Of a stretch of DNA of 12,341 bases, positions 1-7,344 are shown piece after piece. The position numbers and the translations under genes are program-made. The stretch's first letter is position 1. Each line of letters opens with the position of its first letter. Under the pieces are notes generated by a model that saw only the letters and a program-made list of their open reading frames with translations, ran no database searches and had not been told where the DNA came from. Source of the stretch: Actinomycetes bacterium (GTDB taxonomy: Bacteria; Actinomycetota; Acidimicrobiia; Acidimicrobiales; Bog-793); the NCBI GenBank assembly GCA_021785095.1, contig JAJYGM010000193.1:1-12341 (forward strand). The letters run 5' to 3'.

Positions 1-638
1 CGCGCCTCGCCGCTCGTCCTGATCAGGAGATCTGGATCGGGGAGGTCGGGCGTGTACATGTGGGCCGAGAGAGCCGTCGCGTCGATGCTCGCAGGGAGGT
101 CGTGCCGATCGACTCCGGAGTCGACGAGATCGGTGACGAGCGACTTGCAGGCATCGACGATCTCCTCGCGCCCCCCGTAGCCGAGCGCGAGCGCGAAGTG
201 CCATCGTTCGGGTGCGCCCTTGGACTCGCGCTCCGCATAGGCGACCGCTTCTGCCAGCCGCGGCGGCAGCAGCTCGAGGCTGCCGATCACGCGGACCGAG
301 CACCCGAGGGAGTGAGCGAGCACCGGGAGGTCCTCGAGCAGGTCGATGAGCACGTCGTAGTACGGCTCGAGCTCGTCGGTCGGACGCCGGAGGTTGTCGG
401 TCGACAAGACCCACGCAGTCACCGCCGGGAGTCCGAGCTGCGCGCTCCAGGTGAGGAGCTCGCGCAGCTTCGTCATGCCGGTGCGGTAGCTGGCGCTGTA
501 GTCGGCGAGACCCTCGGCGCGAGCGAACCGGCGGTGCCCGTCGAGGATCACGCCGACGTGAGCCGGGAGGCGATCCGCCGGCAGCGAGTGAGCCAGTCGG
601 CGCTCGTAGGCTCGGTAGATCGGGGCCGTCCACGTCAC
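1..638 (-). CDS. Cis-prenyl diphosphate synthase (UppS/Rv1086-like), partial at its 3' end
   Basis: Predicted to condense isopentenyl diphosphate in cis onto an allylic diphosphate, making short or long Z-prenyl carriers for cell-envelope synthesis. 212 codons are visible, and about 40-50 residues of the usual ~260 lie beyond the left edge. Family blocks in order are HVGVILDGHRRFA (27-39), LSTDNLRRP (78-86), ALGYGGREEIVDA (151-163) and DPDLLIRTSGE (201-211). The N-terminus (PIYRAYERRL) and the STDNL block resemble mycobacterial Rv1086, a Z-farnesyl diphosphate synthase, more than classical UppS. The GTG start is chosen because it aligns with that family and no ATG/GTG/TTG lies in frame between it and position 759. 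Odd features: the usual DGN(G/R)RWA motif reads DGHRRFA, so Asn is His and Trp is Phe, and STEN reads STDN. The gene is divergent from the propeller gene across 120 bases in which I see no clear promoter. The family is certain; chain length is not. Confidence 0.93.
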   Translation of the reverse strand, partial: MTWTAPIYRAYERRLAHSLPADRLPAHVGVILDGHRRFARAEGLADYSASYRTGMTKLRELLTWSAQLGLPAVTAWVLSTDNLRRPTDELEPYYDVLIDLLEDLPVLAHSLGCSVRVIGSLELLPPRLAEAVAYAERESKGAPERWHFALALGYGGREEIVDACKSLVTDLVDSGVDRHDLPASIDATALSAHMYTPDLPDPDLLIRTSGEA

Positions 639-758
639 GCAGCCATTCTCGCCGAATTCGGCAGCCCTCCTGCCGCGGCGGGTCGCCGGATGATGCCCGG
701 CGCCGTCGTCGAGCAGGCGGTCTGGCTCTCGACCGGTCGGATCGGGTAGACGGTTCCA

Positions 759-2918
759 ATGCCCTCCTCCGAGGTCCACCACCGCCAGATCGATGCGATA
801 CGACGGCGTGAGAGGGCCCGCGCCCGTGCCAGGGCGGCTCGACGGCGCGGTCTGACACGGCTTGCAGCCCTGGTTGCCGTCATCGGGATCGTCATCGGGC
901 TGTCGGTGTCGCAGCTTTCCTCGGGCGGCAGCCCGACCTCGAAGTCGTCGCGCAGCGCAGCCGGCCTGAAGTCGTCGCTCCGCGAGCGTGCGAGCTCCAT
1001 GCCGGCCGTGGAGGCCGGCCAGGAGTCCTGGGTGCTCAACGGCCCCCTCAGCCGGGAGGTGGTCCTCCCGGCGGCGAACGGCCGGTCGCTCGTGGTCGTA
1101 GGTGGGCTGCAGGGCAGCTCCACGACCCAAGGCGTCTACGAGGTCGATCCGCTCACCGGGGCCGCGACCCAGATCGGGAACCTCGCGGCACCCGTCCACG
1201 ACGCGGCGGGAGTCGTGCTCGGCGGGAAGGGACTCGTGTTCGGCGGAGGCTCGGCGACGCCGGACTCAGTCGTCCAGCAGCTGTCCGGGCTCGGCCCCCG
1301 AACGGGCGCTCCATCTGCCGGCGCAGGCGGGGGAGGTACCGGCGGAGGTGGTTCGGCGACCGCTGCGCGCCTCTCGCCTCTCCCACAGGCGCGGGCTGAC
1401 GACTCAGCTGTCGCCATCGGCTCGACCGCGTATGTGATCGGCGGTTACAGCGGCTCGTCGGGCGACGCTGCCGTTCTCTCCACGACCGACGGCCGCACAT
1501 ACCACGCCGTCGCGAACCTCCCGGTTCCGGTGCGCTACGCCGCCGTGGCGGCGCTCGACGGCAGGATCTACGTCTTCGGGGGCGACGCCACCTCGGGCAG
1601 CCGTGCCGGGGCGCCCATCTCGACAGTCCAAGTGGTGGACCCCTCGACTCACAGCGCGTCGATCGCGGGCAGCCTGCCGATGCCGCTCGCAGGGGGCGCA
1701 GCGGCCGCCCTCGGCGCCCACCTCTATCTCGCCGGCGGCGAGACCGTGCCGCCGAGCGCGAGCCCGAACACGGTGCCCCGCGTGGTCGGGACCATCTACG
1801 AGTGGTCGGTCCGGACCCGGAAGGCCCTTGTCGCCGGACGTCTGTACACGCCGGTGTCCCATGCCGGGATAGCCGTGCTCGGCCAGCGGGCGTGGCTCGT
1901 CGGCGGCGAGACGGGGCCGAGCTCGCAGACGACGGCCGTCCAGATGTTCGAACCGAACCCGGCCTTCGGGATCGCCGGCCAACCAGGGGCGGGATCGCCC
2001 TACTACGGCGACACCCTCCTCATCGCCGACCGGGGGAACAACCGCATGCTCGTGCTCAACGACACCGGCCGGATCATCTGGCGGTACCCGGGTCCGGGCA
2101 AGCCCCCGCCACCCGGCGGTTTCTACTTCCCCGACGACGCGTTCTTCATCCGCCACGGGACGGCGATCATCTCGAACCAGGAGGCGAACGAGACGATCGT
2201 CGAGATCGCGTATCCGTCCGGGAAGCTCCTCTGGCAGTACGGGCATCCTCGCCAGCCCGGCTCCGCACCCGGGTATCTCAACAACCCGGACGACGCCTAC
2301 ATGCTGAAGAACGGTGACGTGACCGTGGCGGACCCGATGAACTGCCGCGTCCTCATACTCAGCCCGTCGAAGCGCACCCTCCGCCAGATCGGAACCCCGG
2401 GCGACTGCACGCACAACCCGCCGTCGCTCCTCGGCTCTCCCAACGGGGACACCCCGCTCGCGAACGGCAACCTTCTCATCTCGGAGATCAACGGCTCGTG
2501 GGTCGACGAGATCACCACGAGTGGAAAGCTCGTCTGGTCGGTCCACCTGCCCATCGGCTACCCCTCGGACGCACAGCAGATCGGCCCCGACAGGTACCTC
2601 GTCGCGAACTACGAGAACCCCGGCGCCTTCCTCGAGTTCAACCAGGCCGGCAAGATCCTCTACCGCTACGCCCCGACCTCCGGCGTCGGCCGGTTGAACC
2701 AGCCGTCGCTCGTGGAGCGGCTGCCCTCGGGTGTCCTCATGGCCAACGACGACTACGGCGACCGCATCGTCGCGATCGATCCGGCCACGGGCGCAATCGT
2801 GTGGCAGTACGGCAAGACGGGTGTCGCCGGCACGGCTCCGGGGCTGCTCAACAAACCCGACGGATTTGACCTTCTAGCACCGAACGGAACGTACCCGACA
2901 CATCCTGCGACCGGCTGA
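759..2918 (+). CDS. Membrane-anchored double beta-propeller protein (Kelch-like plus PQQ/NHL-like)
   Basis: No specific function is recognised. The 719-residue protein starts with a very Arg/Ala-rich cytoplasmic segment (16-31), then one hydrophobic helix (about 33-53) with no lipobox, so it looks like a signal anchor with the rest outside the membrane. Residues about 110-400 hold Kelch-like blades, marked by repeated GG pairs before a strand (YVIGGY 225-230, YVFGGD 271-276, YLAGGE 323-328, WLVGGE 379-384). A glycine run at 189-198 lies between blades. Residues about 418-706 form a second propeller of NHL/PQQ type, with repeats such as LIADRGNNRMLVLN (421-434), GKLLWQYG (488-495), GKLVWSV (589-595) and GAIVWQYG (678-685). 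The only two cysteines (529, 550) lie together in this second domain and could form a disulphide. The ATG start has no strong ribosome site, but it keeps the anchor. It is followed 13 bases later by a membrane-protein gene, probably in the same transcript. Such proteins often bind partners or polymers; an enzyme role is unproven. Confidence 0.88.
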   Translation: MPSSEVHHRQIDAIRRRERARARARAARRRGLTRLAALVAVIGIVIGLSVSQLSSGGSPTSKSSRSAAGLKSSLRERASSMPAVEAGQESWVLNGPLSREVVLPAANGRSLVVVGGLQGSSTTQGVYEVDPLTGAATQIGNLAAPVHDAAGVVLGGKGLVFGGGSATPDSVVQQLSGLGPRTGAPSAGAGGGGTGGGGSATAARLSPLPQARADDSAVAIGSTAYVIGGYSGSSGDAAVLSTTDGRTYHAVANLPVPVRYAAVAALDGRIYVFGGDATSGSRAGAPISTVQVVDPSTHSASIAGSLPMPLAGGAAAALGAHLYLAGGETVPPSASPNTVPRVVGTIYEWSVRTRKALVAGRLYTPVSHAGIAVLGQRAWLVGGETGPSSQTTAVQMFEPNPAFGIAGQPGAGSPYYGDTLLIADRGNNRMLVLNDTGRIIWRYPGPGKPPPPGGFYFPDDAFFIRHGTAIISNQEANETIVEIAYPSGKLLWQYGHPRQPGSAPGYLNNPDDAYMLKNGDVTVADPMNCRVLILSPSKRTLRQIGTPGDCTHNPPSLLGSPNGDTPLANGNLLISEINGSWVDEITTSGKLVWSVHLPIGYPSDAQQIGPDRYLVANYENPGAFLEFNQAGKILYRYAPTSGVGRLNQPSLVERLPSGVLMANDDYGDRIVAIDPATGAIVWQYGKTGVAGTAPGLLNKPDGFDLLAPNGTYPTHPATG

Positions 2919-2931
2919 GCCCGCAAGAACG

Positions 2932-3537
2932 ATGGAGCGCCTGACCCCTCCCACAGAGCCGCCGCGCGTGCCCCGGCCCGTGCCACTGCACCGGAGGCCG
3001 AGCGCCCCGGCGAGCGCGCTCGAGAGGCTCCTCGCATCGGTCCGCGTCGACTTTCCCGGCAGCAGGCCGTTGCCGCCGCTCGCCCGATTGGTCGTGGCGT
3101 CGGTCGTCGCGGTCGTGGGATCGATCGCCGTCGACATGCTGCTCGTGAAGATCGGCATCCAGCTGTTTCCGGCGACGAGGAGTTTCCAGCACTTCCGTTT
3201 CTTCGACTACGCCGGGCTCACGGTCGTCGGGGTCGTCATCGCCTGCGTCGGATGGCCGGTCGTGACATCGATCTCGTCGCGGTCGCGATGGCTGTTCCTC
3301 CGCCTCGCGATCCTCGTCACGATCGTGCTCCTGCTTCCCGACCTGTGGATCCTCCTGCAGGGAGAGCCGCCTCGAGCCGTGGCCGTGCTCGTGGTGATGC
3401 ACTTCGCGATCGCCATCGTCAGCTACAACGCGCTCGTGCGGATCGCTCCCGCCCGCCCGAGCGGCTCGTGGCACCCAGTGGTCGACGACATCTGGCAGTT
3501 GGCCCGGAACACGCTCGTCGGCTATCGGCGCCCCTGA
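2932..3537 (+). CDS. Four-helix integral membrane protein of unknown function
   Basis: 201 residues. A proline-rich, probably cytoplasmic N-terminus (1-50) precedes four hydrophobic stretches at about 52-74, 92-113, 119-143 and 148-170, with a short polar tail. Distinctive sequence includes LFPATRSFQHFRFFDY (78-93) between helices 1 and 2, and LPDLWILLQGEP (135-146). The pattern resembles small four-helix actinobacterial proteins catalogued only as domains of unknown function, possibly DUF6069; I could not confirm this. No catalytic motif or cofactor ligand set is visible. It lies 13 bases after the double-propeller gene with no terminator between, so the two are probably co-transcribed and may act together at the membrane. 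The ribosome site is weak. Its stop codon falls nine bases before the stop of the convergent fbpC gene. Confidence 0.82.
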   Translation: MERLTPPTEPPRVPRPVPLHRRPSAPASALERLLASVRVDFPGSRPLPPLARLVVASVVAVVGSIAVDMLLVKIGIQLFPATRSFQHFRFFDYAGLTVVGVVIACVGWPVVTSISSRSRWLFLRLAILVTIVLLLPDLWILLQGEPPRAVAVLVVMHFAIAIVSYNALVRIAPARPSGSWHPVVDDIWQLARNTLVGYRRP

Positions 3538-3556
3538 GCAGCGCCCTCAGGAGGGC
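3531..3556. terminator. Possible shared terminator hairpin between convergent genes
   Basis: CCTGAG (3533-3538) and CTCAGG (3546-3551) form a 6-bp inverted repeat with a 7-base loop. The stop codon of the plus-strand membrane protein (3535-3537) lies in one arm and that of minus-strand fbpC (3547-3549) in the other. An alternative overlapping stem is GCCCT/AGGGC (3543-3547 with 3552-3556, loop CAGG). Neither side has a T-run, so this is not a classical intrinsic terminator. It is listed because only nine bases separate two converging genes and no other candidate exists nearby. Confidence 0.3.
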
Positions 3557-4602
3557 CACGCGACGGTCGTGCCGGAGGCGCGCAGGTCGACGAGCAGGCC
3601 GGGCGAGAACTCGACGCTGCCGCTGCATCGGACCCGAACTGGCTCGGGCAGGCCTGCCACCTGGACGAGGACGACGCTGTCATGGCCGTAGTACTCGCGA
3701 TGCAGGACTCGCCCGGTCACGGGGCTGCCGGCGACCACCGCGGGTCTGGCCCCTGCCCGAGCGATCTGCATCTGCTCGGGTCGGATGAGCACGAGCACCG
3801 GGCCTTCCTGCGCCACGGCCACGCCCGAGAGCACCATCGTGCCGAAACGGGTCGACACCCGCCCGGAGCGGGCCGTGCCGGGAACGAGGTTCGCCTCGCC
3901 GAGGAATCGAGCAAGAGCCGCATCGGCCGGCGCCGCGTACAGCTCGGCCGGCGTGGCGAGCTGGCGGATCCGGCCTCCGGCGATGACCCCGACCAAGTCG
4001 GCCGAGGAGAGAGCCTCCTCCTGATCGTGCGTGACGAGGACGGTCGTGATCCCGGCTGAGCGCAGGATCTCGATGATGTCGGCGCGAAGCGAGGCCCGCA
4101 GCGAGGCGTCGAGCGCCGAGAACGGCTCGTCGAGGAGCACCACCTTCGGACGCCGGGCGATCGCCCGGGCGAGAGCGACTCGCTGCTGCTGGCCACCCGA
4201 CAGCTCGTGGGGGTAGCGGGGGCCGAGCCCGCGCATGCCGACGAGGTCGAGCAGCTCCTCCACCCGAGTCCTCCGGGAGGGCGAGCGACCGAGCCCGAAG
4301 GCGATGTTCCGTGCGACGTCGAGGTGTGGGAAGAGAGCCCCTTCCTGCGGGACGTAACCGATGCCCCGGCGTTCGGGGGGCACGTAGCGATGCTGTGCGT
4401 CGACGGCATCGTCGCCGAGCGTGATCGTGCCGCCGTCCGGCCGCTCGAAACCCGCCACCAACCGCAACAACGTCGTCTTCCCGCTCCCGGACTGCCCGAG
4501 CACGGCAACGACGGAGCTGTCGGGGACGTCGAGGTCGAGCTCGTCGAGGACGGGAGCCGATCCGAACGACTTCGTCACACCGGTGAGGCCGATGCCGGTC
4601 AT
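3547..4602 (-). CDS. fbpC: Ferric-iron ABC importer, ATP-binding subunit (FbpC type)
   Basis: Hydrolyses ATP at the inner membrane face to drive the FbpB permease. 351 residues, normal for the FbpC/AfuC/PotA group. The nucleotide-binding domain has Walker A GQSGSGKTT (36-44), Q-loop Gln86, signature LSGGQQQR (134-141), Walker B VVLLDEP (154-160) and switch His192. The stretch RRGIGYVPQEGALFPHLDV (78-96) is typical of iron and polyamine importer ATPases. The C-terminal part from about 240, with VLIRPEQMQI (271-280), is a TOBE regulatory domain. All catalytic residues are present. The ATG at 4602-4600 is chosen because the homologous N-terminus (MTGIGLTGVTKSFG) begins there and it overlaps the permease stop as ATGA, implying translational coupling. 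The frame stays open upstream to about 5811, but that part has no family similarity and lies over the permease gene. Iron specificity is inferred from the binding protein next door. Confidence 0.93.
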   Translation of the reverse strand: MTGIGLTGVTKSFGSAPVLDELDLDVPDSSVVAVLGQSGSGKTTLLRLVAGFERPDGGTITLGDDAVDAQHRYVPPERRGIGYVPQEGALFPHLDVARNIAFGLGRSPSRRTRVEELLDLVGMRGLGPRYPHELSGGQQQRVALARAIARRPKVVLLDEPFSALDASLRASLRADIIEILRSAGITTVLVTHDQEEALSSADLVGVIAGGRIRQLATPAELYAAPADAALARFLGEANLVPGTARSGRVSTRFGTMVLSGVAVAQEGPVLVLIRPEQMQIARAGARPAVVAGSPVTGRVLHREYYGHDSVVLVQVAGLPEPVRVRCSGSVEFSPGLLVDLRASGTTVAWPS

Positions 4603-6209
4603 GCCTGGGTCGTCCTGCGATCGAACCAGCGGCCGAGCAGGTATCCGGGCACGATCGAGATCGCGATCATGGCGGCGGCGTACGGGGCGGCGGCGCCGTA
4701 GGACACGTTCTGGGTGTAGGCCCAGAACTGCGTCGCAAGTGTCTCGACGTTGTTCGGCACGAGGAGCAGCGTCGCGGTCAGCTCGGTGACGGCGGAGAGG
4801 AACACGAGGCAGAACGCGGCTGCCAACCCGGGCGCGACAAGAGGAAGGGTGACGCGTAGGCGGACGCCGAGGGGACCGCTCCCGAGCGAGCGCCCGATCT
4901 CCTCGAGGCGCTCTGGTGCGCGCACCACCGACGAGCGCACCGCGACGATCGCGAGCGGGAAGAAGATCATCGAGTAGGCGACGATCAGCAGCTCCGGGCT
5001 CTCGTACACGGCGGGCAGGTAGCGCGACGTCACGTACACGAGTGAGAGCGCGATGACGAGACCCGGAAGCGCCTGGACGACGAAGGTGCTCCTCTCGAGC
5101 CCGGCTGTGAAGCGAGAAGGGCGCCTGGCGGCGAGGAGCGTGACCGGGAGTGCGAGGACGGTCGCGATCAGCGCTCCGAGGGCGCTGTAGAGGACGCTGT
5201 AGCCCGCCGCGGCGGCAAGCGAGACGGTGGCGGGGAGCGACGACGAGCCGCCGCGCGCGATCCAGTAGCTCACGACGCCCAGCGGGAACGCCAGCGCGAG
5301 CCCGGTGAGTGCAACCATCGACCCGAGCGCCGCCGGCAGAGCACGCCCGAGGCGGTGGCGCCGAGCGGCCAGAGCGGCCCGGGCACCCGTGCGTTGGAGC
5401 GTGCCCCGTTCCCTGAAGCGTGCCTCGCCGAGCAGGACGAGGACCGACAGGACTACGAGCACGAGGGAGAGAGCGCATGCAGCCGCTGTCGAGAAGCTCA
5501 CGTCGAGCTCGGTGAAGATCGCCGTCGTGAACGTCTGGAACCGCAGGTTCTCGAATGCGCCGTACTCGGCGAGGAGGGCGAGGCAGACGAGCAGCGAACT
5601 GCCGAGGAGAGTTGTCCTCGCCTGGCGGAGGTCGACCCTGAGGAAGACACGCGTGCGCGACAGCCCGAGGCTGCGGGCGGCTTCTTCCTGACCGGGATCT
5701 GCGCTCCGGAAGGCCGAGGCCATCGGCAGGTACACGAGCGGGTACAGGCCGAGCGTCATCACGAGAACGGCGCCGGCGTATCCGTGGATCGCCGGAAAGA
5801 CCGAGGACCACGTCCAGGCGATCACGAAGTCAGGGATCACGAGGGGGAGAACGACCAGCACTGCCCACGCCCGGCGCCACGGCAGATCCGTGCGCTCGGT
5901 GAGCCAGGCGGCGCCTGTTCCGACAACTGCGGCGAGGACAGTCACGGCCACGGACAGCCGGACCGTGTTCCAGAGCAGGTTCAACACGAGGGAGGAGTCG
6001 AGGAGATGCCACACCGCACTCCAGCCGACCTGCACAGCCTGGAGCACGAGGAATGCCAGCGGCAGCATCAACCCGCCGACGATGAGCACGCTCGTCGTCC
6101 CGAGCCCCCAGGGGATCCGGCGCCGCGCTCGCCGATCCGCCCGTGCAGTGCCGCCCGCCGCGTTCGGCTGCGCCGGACCTGGACCGACGGCGACGGCGGC
6201 TGTCGTCAT
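4599..6209 (-). CDS. fbpB: Ferric-iron ABC importer, fused permease (FbpB type)
   Basis: Forms the membrane channel that receives Fe(III) from FbpA. 536 residues with about twelve hydrophobic segments in two halves, the fused-dimer layout typical of FbpB. Segments lie near 37-60, 79-103, 114-134, 143-168, 202-220, 240-262, 290-316, 335-361, 375-397, 405-426, 458-476 and 508-526. Each half carries the cytoplasmic EAA coupling loop that docks on the ATPase: EEAARSLGLSRTRVFLRVDL (175-194) and EEIGRSLGSGPLGVRLRVTL (436-455). A basic stretch at about 265-289 links the halves. The ATG at 6209-6207 overlaps the fbpA stop as ATGA and is preceded by a GGGG-containing weak ribosome site. The open frame continues upstream to about 7235, but that part is the out-of-frame complement of fbpA. 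Its own end overlaps the fbpC start by four bases. Family and role are secure; the metal is inferred. Confidence 0.93.
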   Translation of the reverse strand: MTTAAVAVGPGPAQPNAAGGTARADRRARRRIPWGLGTTSVLIVGGLMLPLAFLVLQAVQVGWSAVWHLLDSSLVLNLLWNTVRLSVAVTVLAAVVGTGAAWLTERTDLPWRRAWAVLVVLPLVIPDFVIAWTWSSVFPAIHGYAGAVLVMTLGLYPLVYLPMASAFRSADPGQEEAARSLGLSRTRVFLRVDLRQARTTLLGSSLLVCLALLAEYGAFENLRFQTFTTAIFTELDVSFSTAAACALSLVLVVLSVLVLLGEARFRERGTLQRTGARAALAARRHRLGRALPAALGSMVALTGLALAFPLGVVSYWIARGGSSSLPATVSLAAAAGYSVLYSALGALIATVLALPVTLLAARRPSRFTAGLERSTFVVQALPGLVIALSLVYVTSRYLPAVYESPELLIVAYSMIFFPLAIVAVRSSVVRAPERLEEIGRSLGSGPLGVRLRVTLPLVAPGLAAAFCLVFLSAVTELTATLLLVPNNVETLATQFWAYTQNVSYGAAAPYAAAMIAISIVPGYLLGRWFDRRTTQA

Positions 6210-7255
6210 GGGAGCATCCCCGCCCGGCGCATGAGAAAGACGGCTTCTCCGCCATCCCCGAGCTGCGCGAGCGTGATCGGGTACGGCCGGAGACCGGCGA
6301 ACGGTGGAAGCGCCCGTGCAGCTCGAATTCCGGGTCGGAGGGGATACTCGAAGCTGTCGCTCAGGGCGATGATGTGCTGTCCCTCCGGGCTCGCGAGGAA
6401 GGCGAGGAACCGCTGAGCGTCCCGCATGTCGTGCGTGGAGCGGAGGATGGCCGCTCCGGAGACGTCTACGACGTAACCCGGGTCTCCCGGTGCGAAGTCG
6501 GCTATCGCCGAGTGCATGGAACCTGCACCGATCTCCGACCTCAGCCGGTACCAGTAGTAGTGGTTGATGATCCCGATCGCCGCCTGTCCGGAGTTCACGG
6601 CAGCTGTGAGCGCTTCGTTGTCCTGGTACTCGTGAGCTTGGCTGTTCGAGCGGATGCCCTCGAGCCAGCGGAGGGCGGCCTTCTTGCCGTAGGCGTGTTC
6701 GACGGCGGTGACGATCGGCTGGAAATCCGTCTCTTGCGGGGCGATGGCGAGCTTGCCGCGCCACGCCGGTGACGCGAGGTCGAGGATCGAGCGCGGGAGC
6801 TCGCTCCGCTCGACGAGGCCGGTGTTGAAGACGAGCACGCTCACGCGGGCGGACACGCCGAGCCAGTAGCCGCCGGGTGAGTCGTAGCGCGAGGGGATCT
6901 CGTGCAGCGTCGTCGGGTTCACCCCGGCCAGCAGGTGACGGTGCTCGAGGAACTCGAGAACCGGGGTGTTCTCGGTGTACACGAGATCGGGCTGCGCGCC
7001 ACTCGACTCGTTCACGATCTGCTCGGCGAGGACGTCCTCGTCGTTGCTGCGGATCGAGACCTGTATCCCGGTCGCGCGTTCGAACGCCGCCACGAGAGCG
7101 TCCGTGGTCTCGGTGTGCTGGCCGTTGTAGAGGACGAGGTCGCTGCCGCCGGGCCGGAGGGCGAGAGCGGCGCAACCGCTGAGCATGGTGGCGCCGAGGA
7201 GCGAGGCAGCGACGACACTCGCTGCCCTCGAGCACCGACTGATCCGGACCTGCAT
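6206..7255 (-). CDS. fbpA: Ferric-iron ABC importer, substrate-binding lipoprotein (FbpA type)
   Basis: Captures Fe(III) outside the membrane and delivers it to FbpB. 349 residues. A basic hydrophobic leader ends in the lipobox LSGC, with Cys28 predicted to be lipidated. The body has the FbpA pattern: LVLYNGQHTE (40-49), DLVYTENTP (90-98), LVFNTGLV (141-148) and INHYYWYRL (230-238). Predicted iron ligands are His47, Glu95, Tyr233 and Tyr234. Their spacing (48 then 138/139) equals that of His9, Glu57, Tyr195 and Tyr196 in mature Haemophilus FbpA as I recall them. The ATG at 7255-7253 follows GAGGTG at close spacing and gives a proper lipoprotein signal. It is the first gene of fbpABC, and its stop overlaps the fbpB start as ATGA. 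Upstream lies the TATCAGG dyad array, so repression by a metal-sensing regulator is likely. A related anion- or other-metal-binding protein is possible, but the full ligand set argues for Fe(III). Confidence 0.93.
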   Translation of the reverse strand: MQVRISRCSRAASVVAASLLGATMLSGCAALALRPGGSDLVLYNGQHTETTDALVAAFERATGIQVSIRSNDEDVLAEQIVNESSGAQPDLVYTENTPVLEFLEHRHLLAGVNPTTLHEIPSRYDSPGGYWLGVSARVSVLVFNTGLVERSELPRSILDLASPAWRGKLAIAPQETDFQPIVTAVEHAYGKKAALRWLEGIRSNSQAHEYQDNEALTAAVNSGQAAIGIINHYYWYRLRSEIGAGSMHSAIADFAPGDPGYVVDVSGAAILRSTHDMRDAQRFLAFLASPEGQHIIALSDSFEYPLRPGIRAARALPPFAGLRPYPITLAQLGDGGEAVFLMRRAGMLP

Positions 7256-7285
7256 GGCACCTCGTGGCGTATCGGGGGCTCCCGG

Positions 7286-7295
7286 CCTGATAGTA
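7286..7295 (-). promoter_or_regulatory. Possible -10 element of fbpA overlapping a TATCAGG half-site
   Basis: On the minus strand TACTAT (7295-7290) matches four of six bases of TATAAT and would place the transcription start about 28 bases before the fbpA ATG. It overlaps a further complete operator heptamer TATCAGG (7292-7286). A possible -35 is TGGTCA (7316-7311), but the 15-base spacer is short. This is a weak call; the true promoter may lie within the AT-rich dyads instead. Confidence 0.3.
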
Positions 7296-7319
7296 GGGTC
7301 CGGGCGTCTCTGACCAGGG

Positions 7320-7341
7320 AATATCAGGATACCCTGATATT
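7320..7341. promoter_or_regulatory. Perfect dyad operator 1 (TATCAGG-type) upstream of fbpA
   Basis: AATATCAGG (7320-7328) and its exact complement CCTGATATT (7333-7341) flank a four-base spacer, giving 9-bp perfect arms. It sits about 65 bases upstream of the fbpA start, in a 43-base island (7320-7362) that is only about one third G+C inside very GC-rich DNA. The same heptamer recurs in the neighbouring dyad and in a downstream half-site, which points to a dimeric repressor. The context (iron importer) suggests a DtxR/IdeR/MntR-type metal sensor. The regulator identity is inference; no regulator gene is in the window. Confidence 0.72.
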
Positions 7342-7344
7342 TTC

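Noticed and set aside
730..739. CGACCGGTCG perfect 10-bp palindrome upstream of the double-propeller gene
   Set aside because: Short self-complementary GC-rich words arise often by chance in such DNA; it is unrepeated and not extended on either side.
60..749. Open frame of 229 codons on the plus strand
   Set aside because: It is the complement of the prenyl synthase gene, whose minus-strand translation shows all family motifs; the plus-strand product is Arg/Glu-rich with no recognisable domain.
1318..1356. Glycine-rich coding stretch resembling a repeat
   Set aside because: It is a simple low-complexity linker between propeller blades, not an exact DNA repeat or insertion.
1404..2546. 380-codon minus-strand open frame inside the double-propeller gene
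   Set aside because: An antisense shadow from high-GC third positions; the product is low-complexity Arg/Val/Glu-rich, while the plus strand shows clear propeller repeats.
4603..5811. In-frame 5' extension of the fbpC frame
   Set aside because: It lies over fbpB in another frame, is Arg/Pro-rich without similarity to ATPases, and the true start is marked by homology and the ATGA overlap.
6210..7235. In-frame 5' extension of the fbpB frame
   Set aside because: It lies over fbpA out of frame and has no membrane-protein character; the ATGA overlap at 6206-6209 gives the start.
7320..7341. Perfect inverted repeat read as an intrinsic terminator for the amidase operon
   Set aside because: The stem is AT-rich, has no T-run on the minus strand after it, and its heptamer recurs in a second dyad and a half-site, which fits an operator better.
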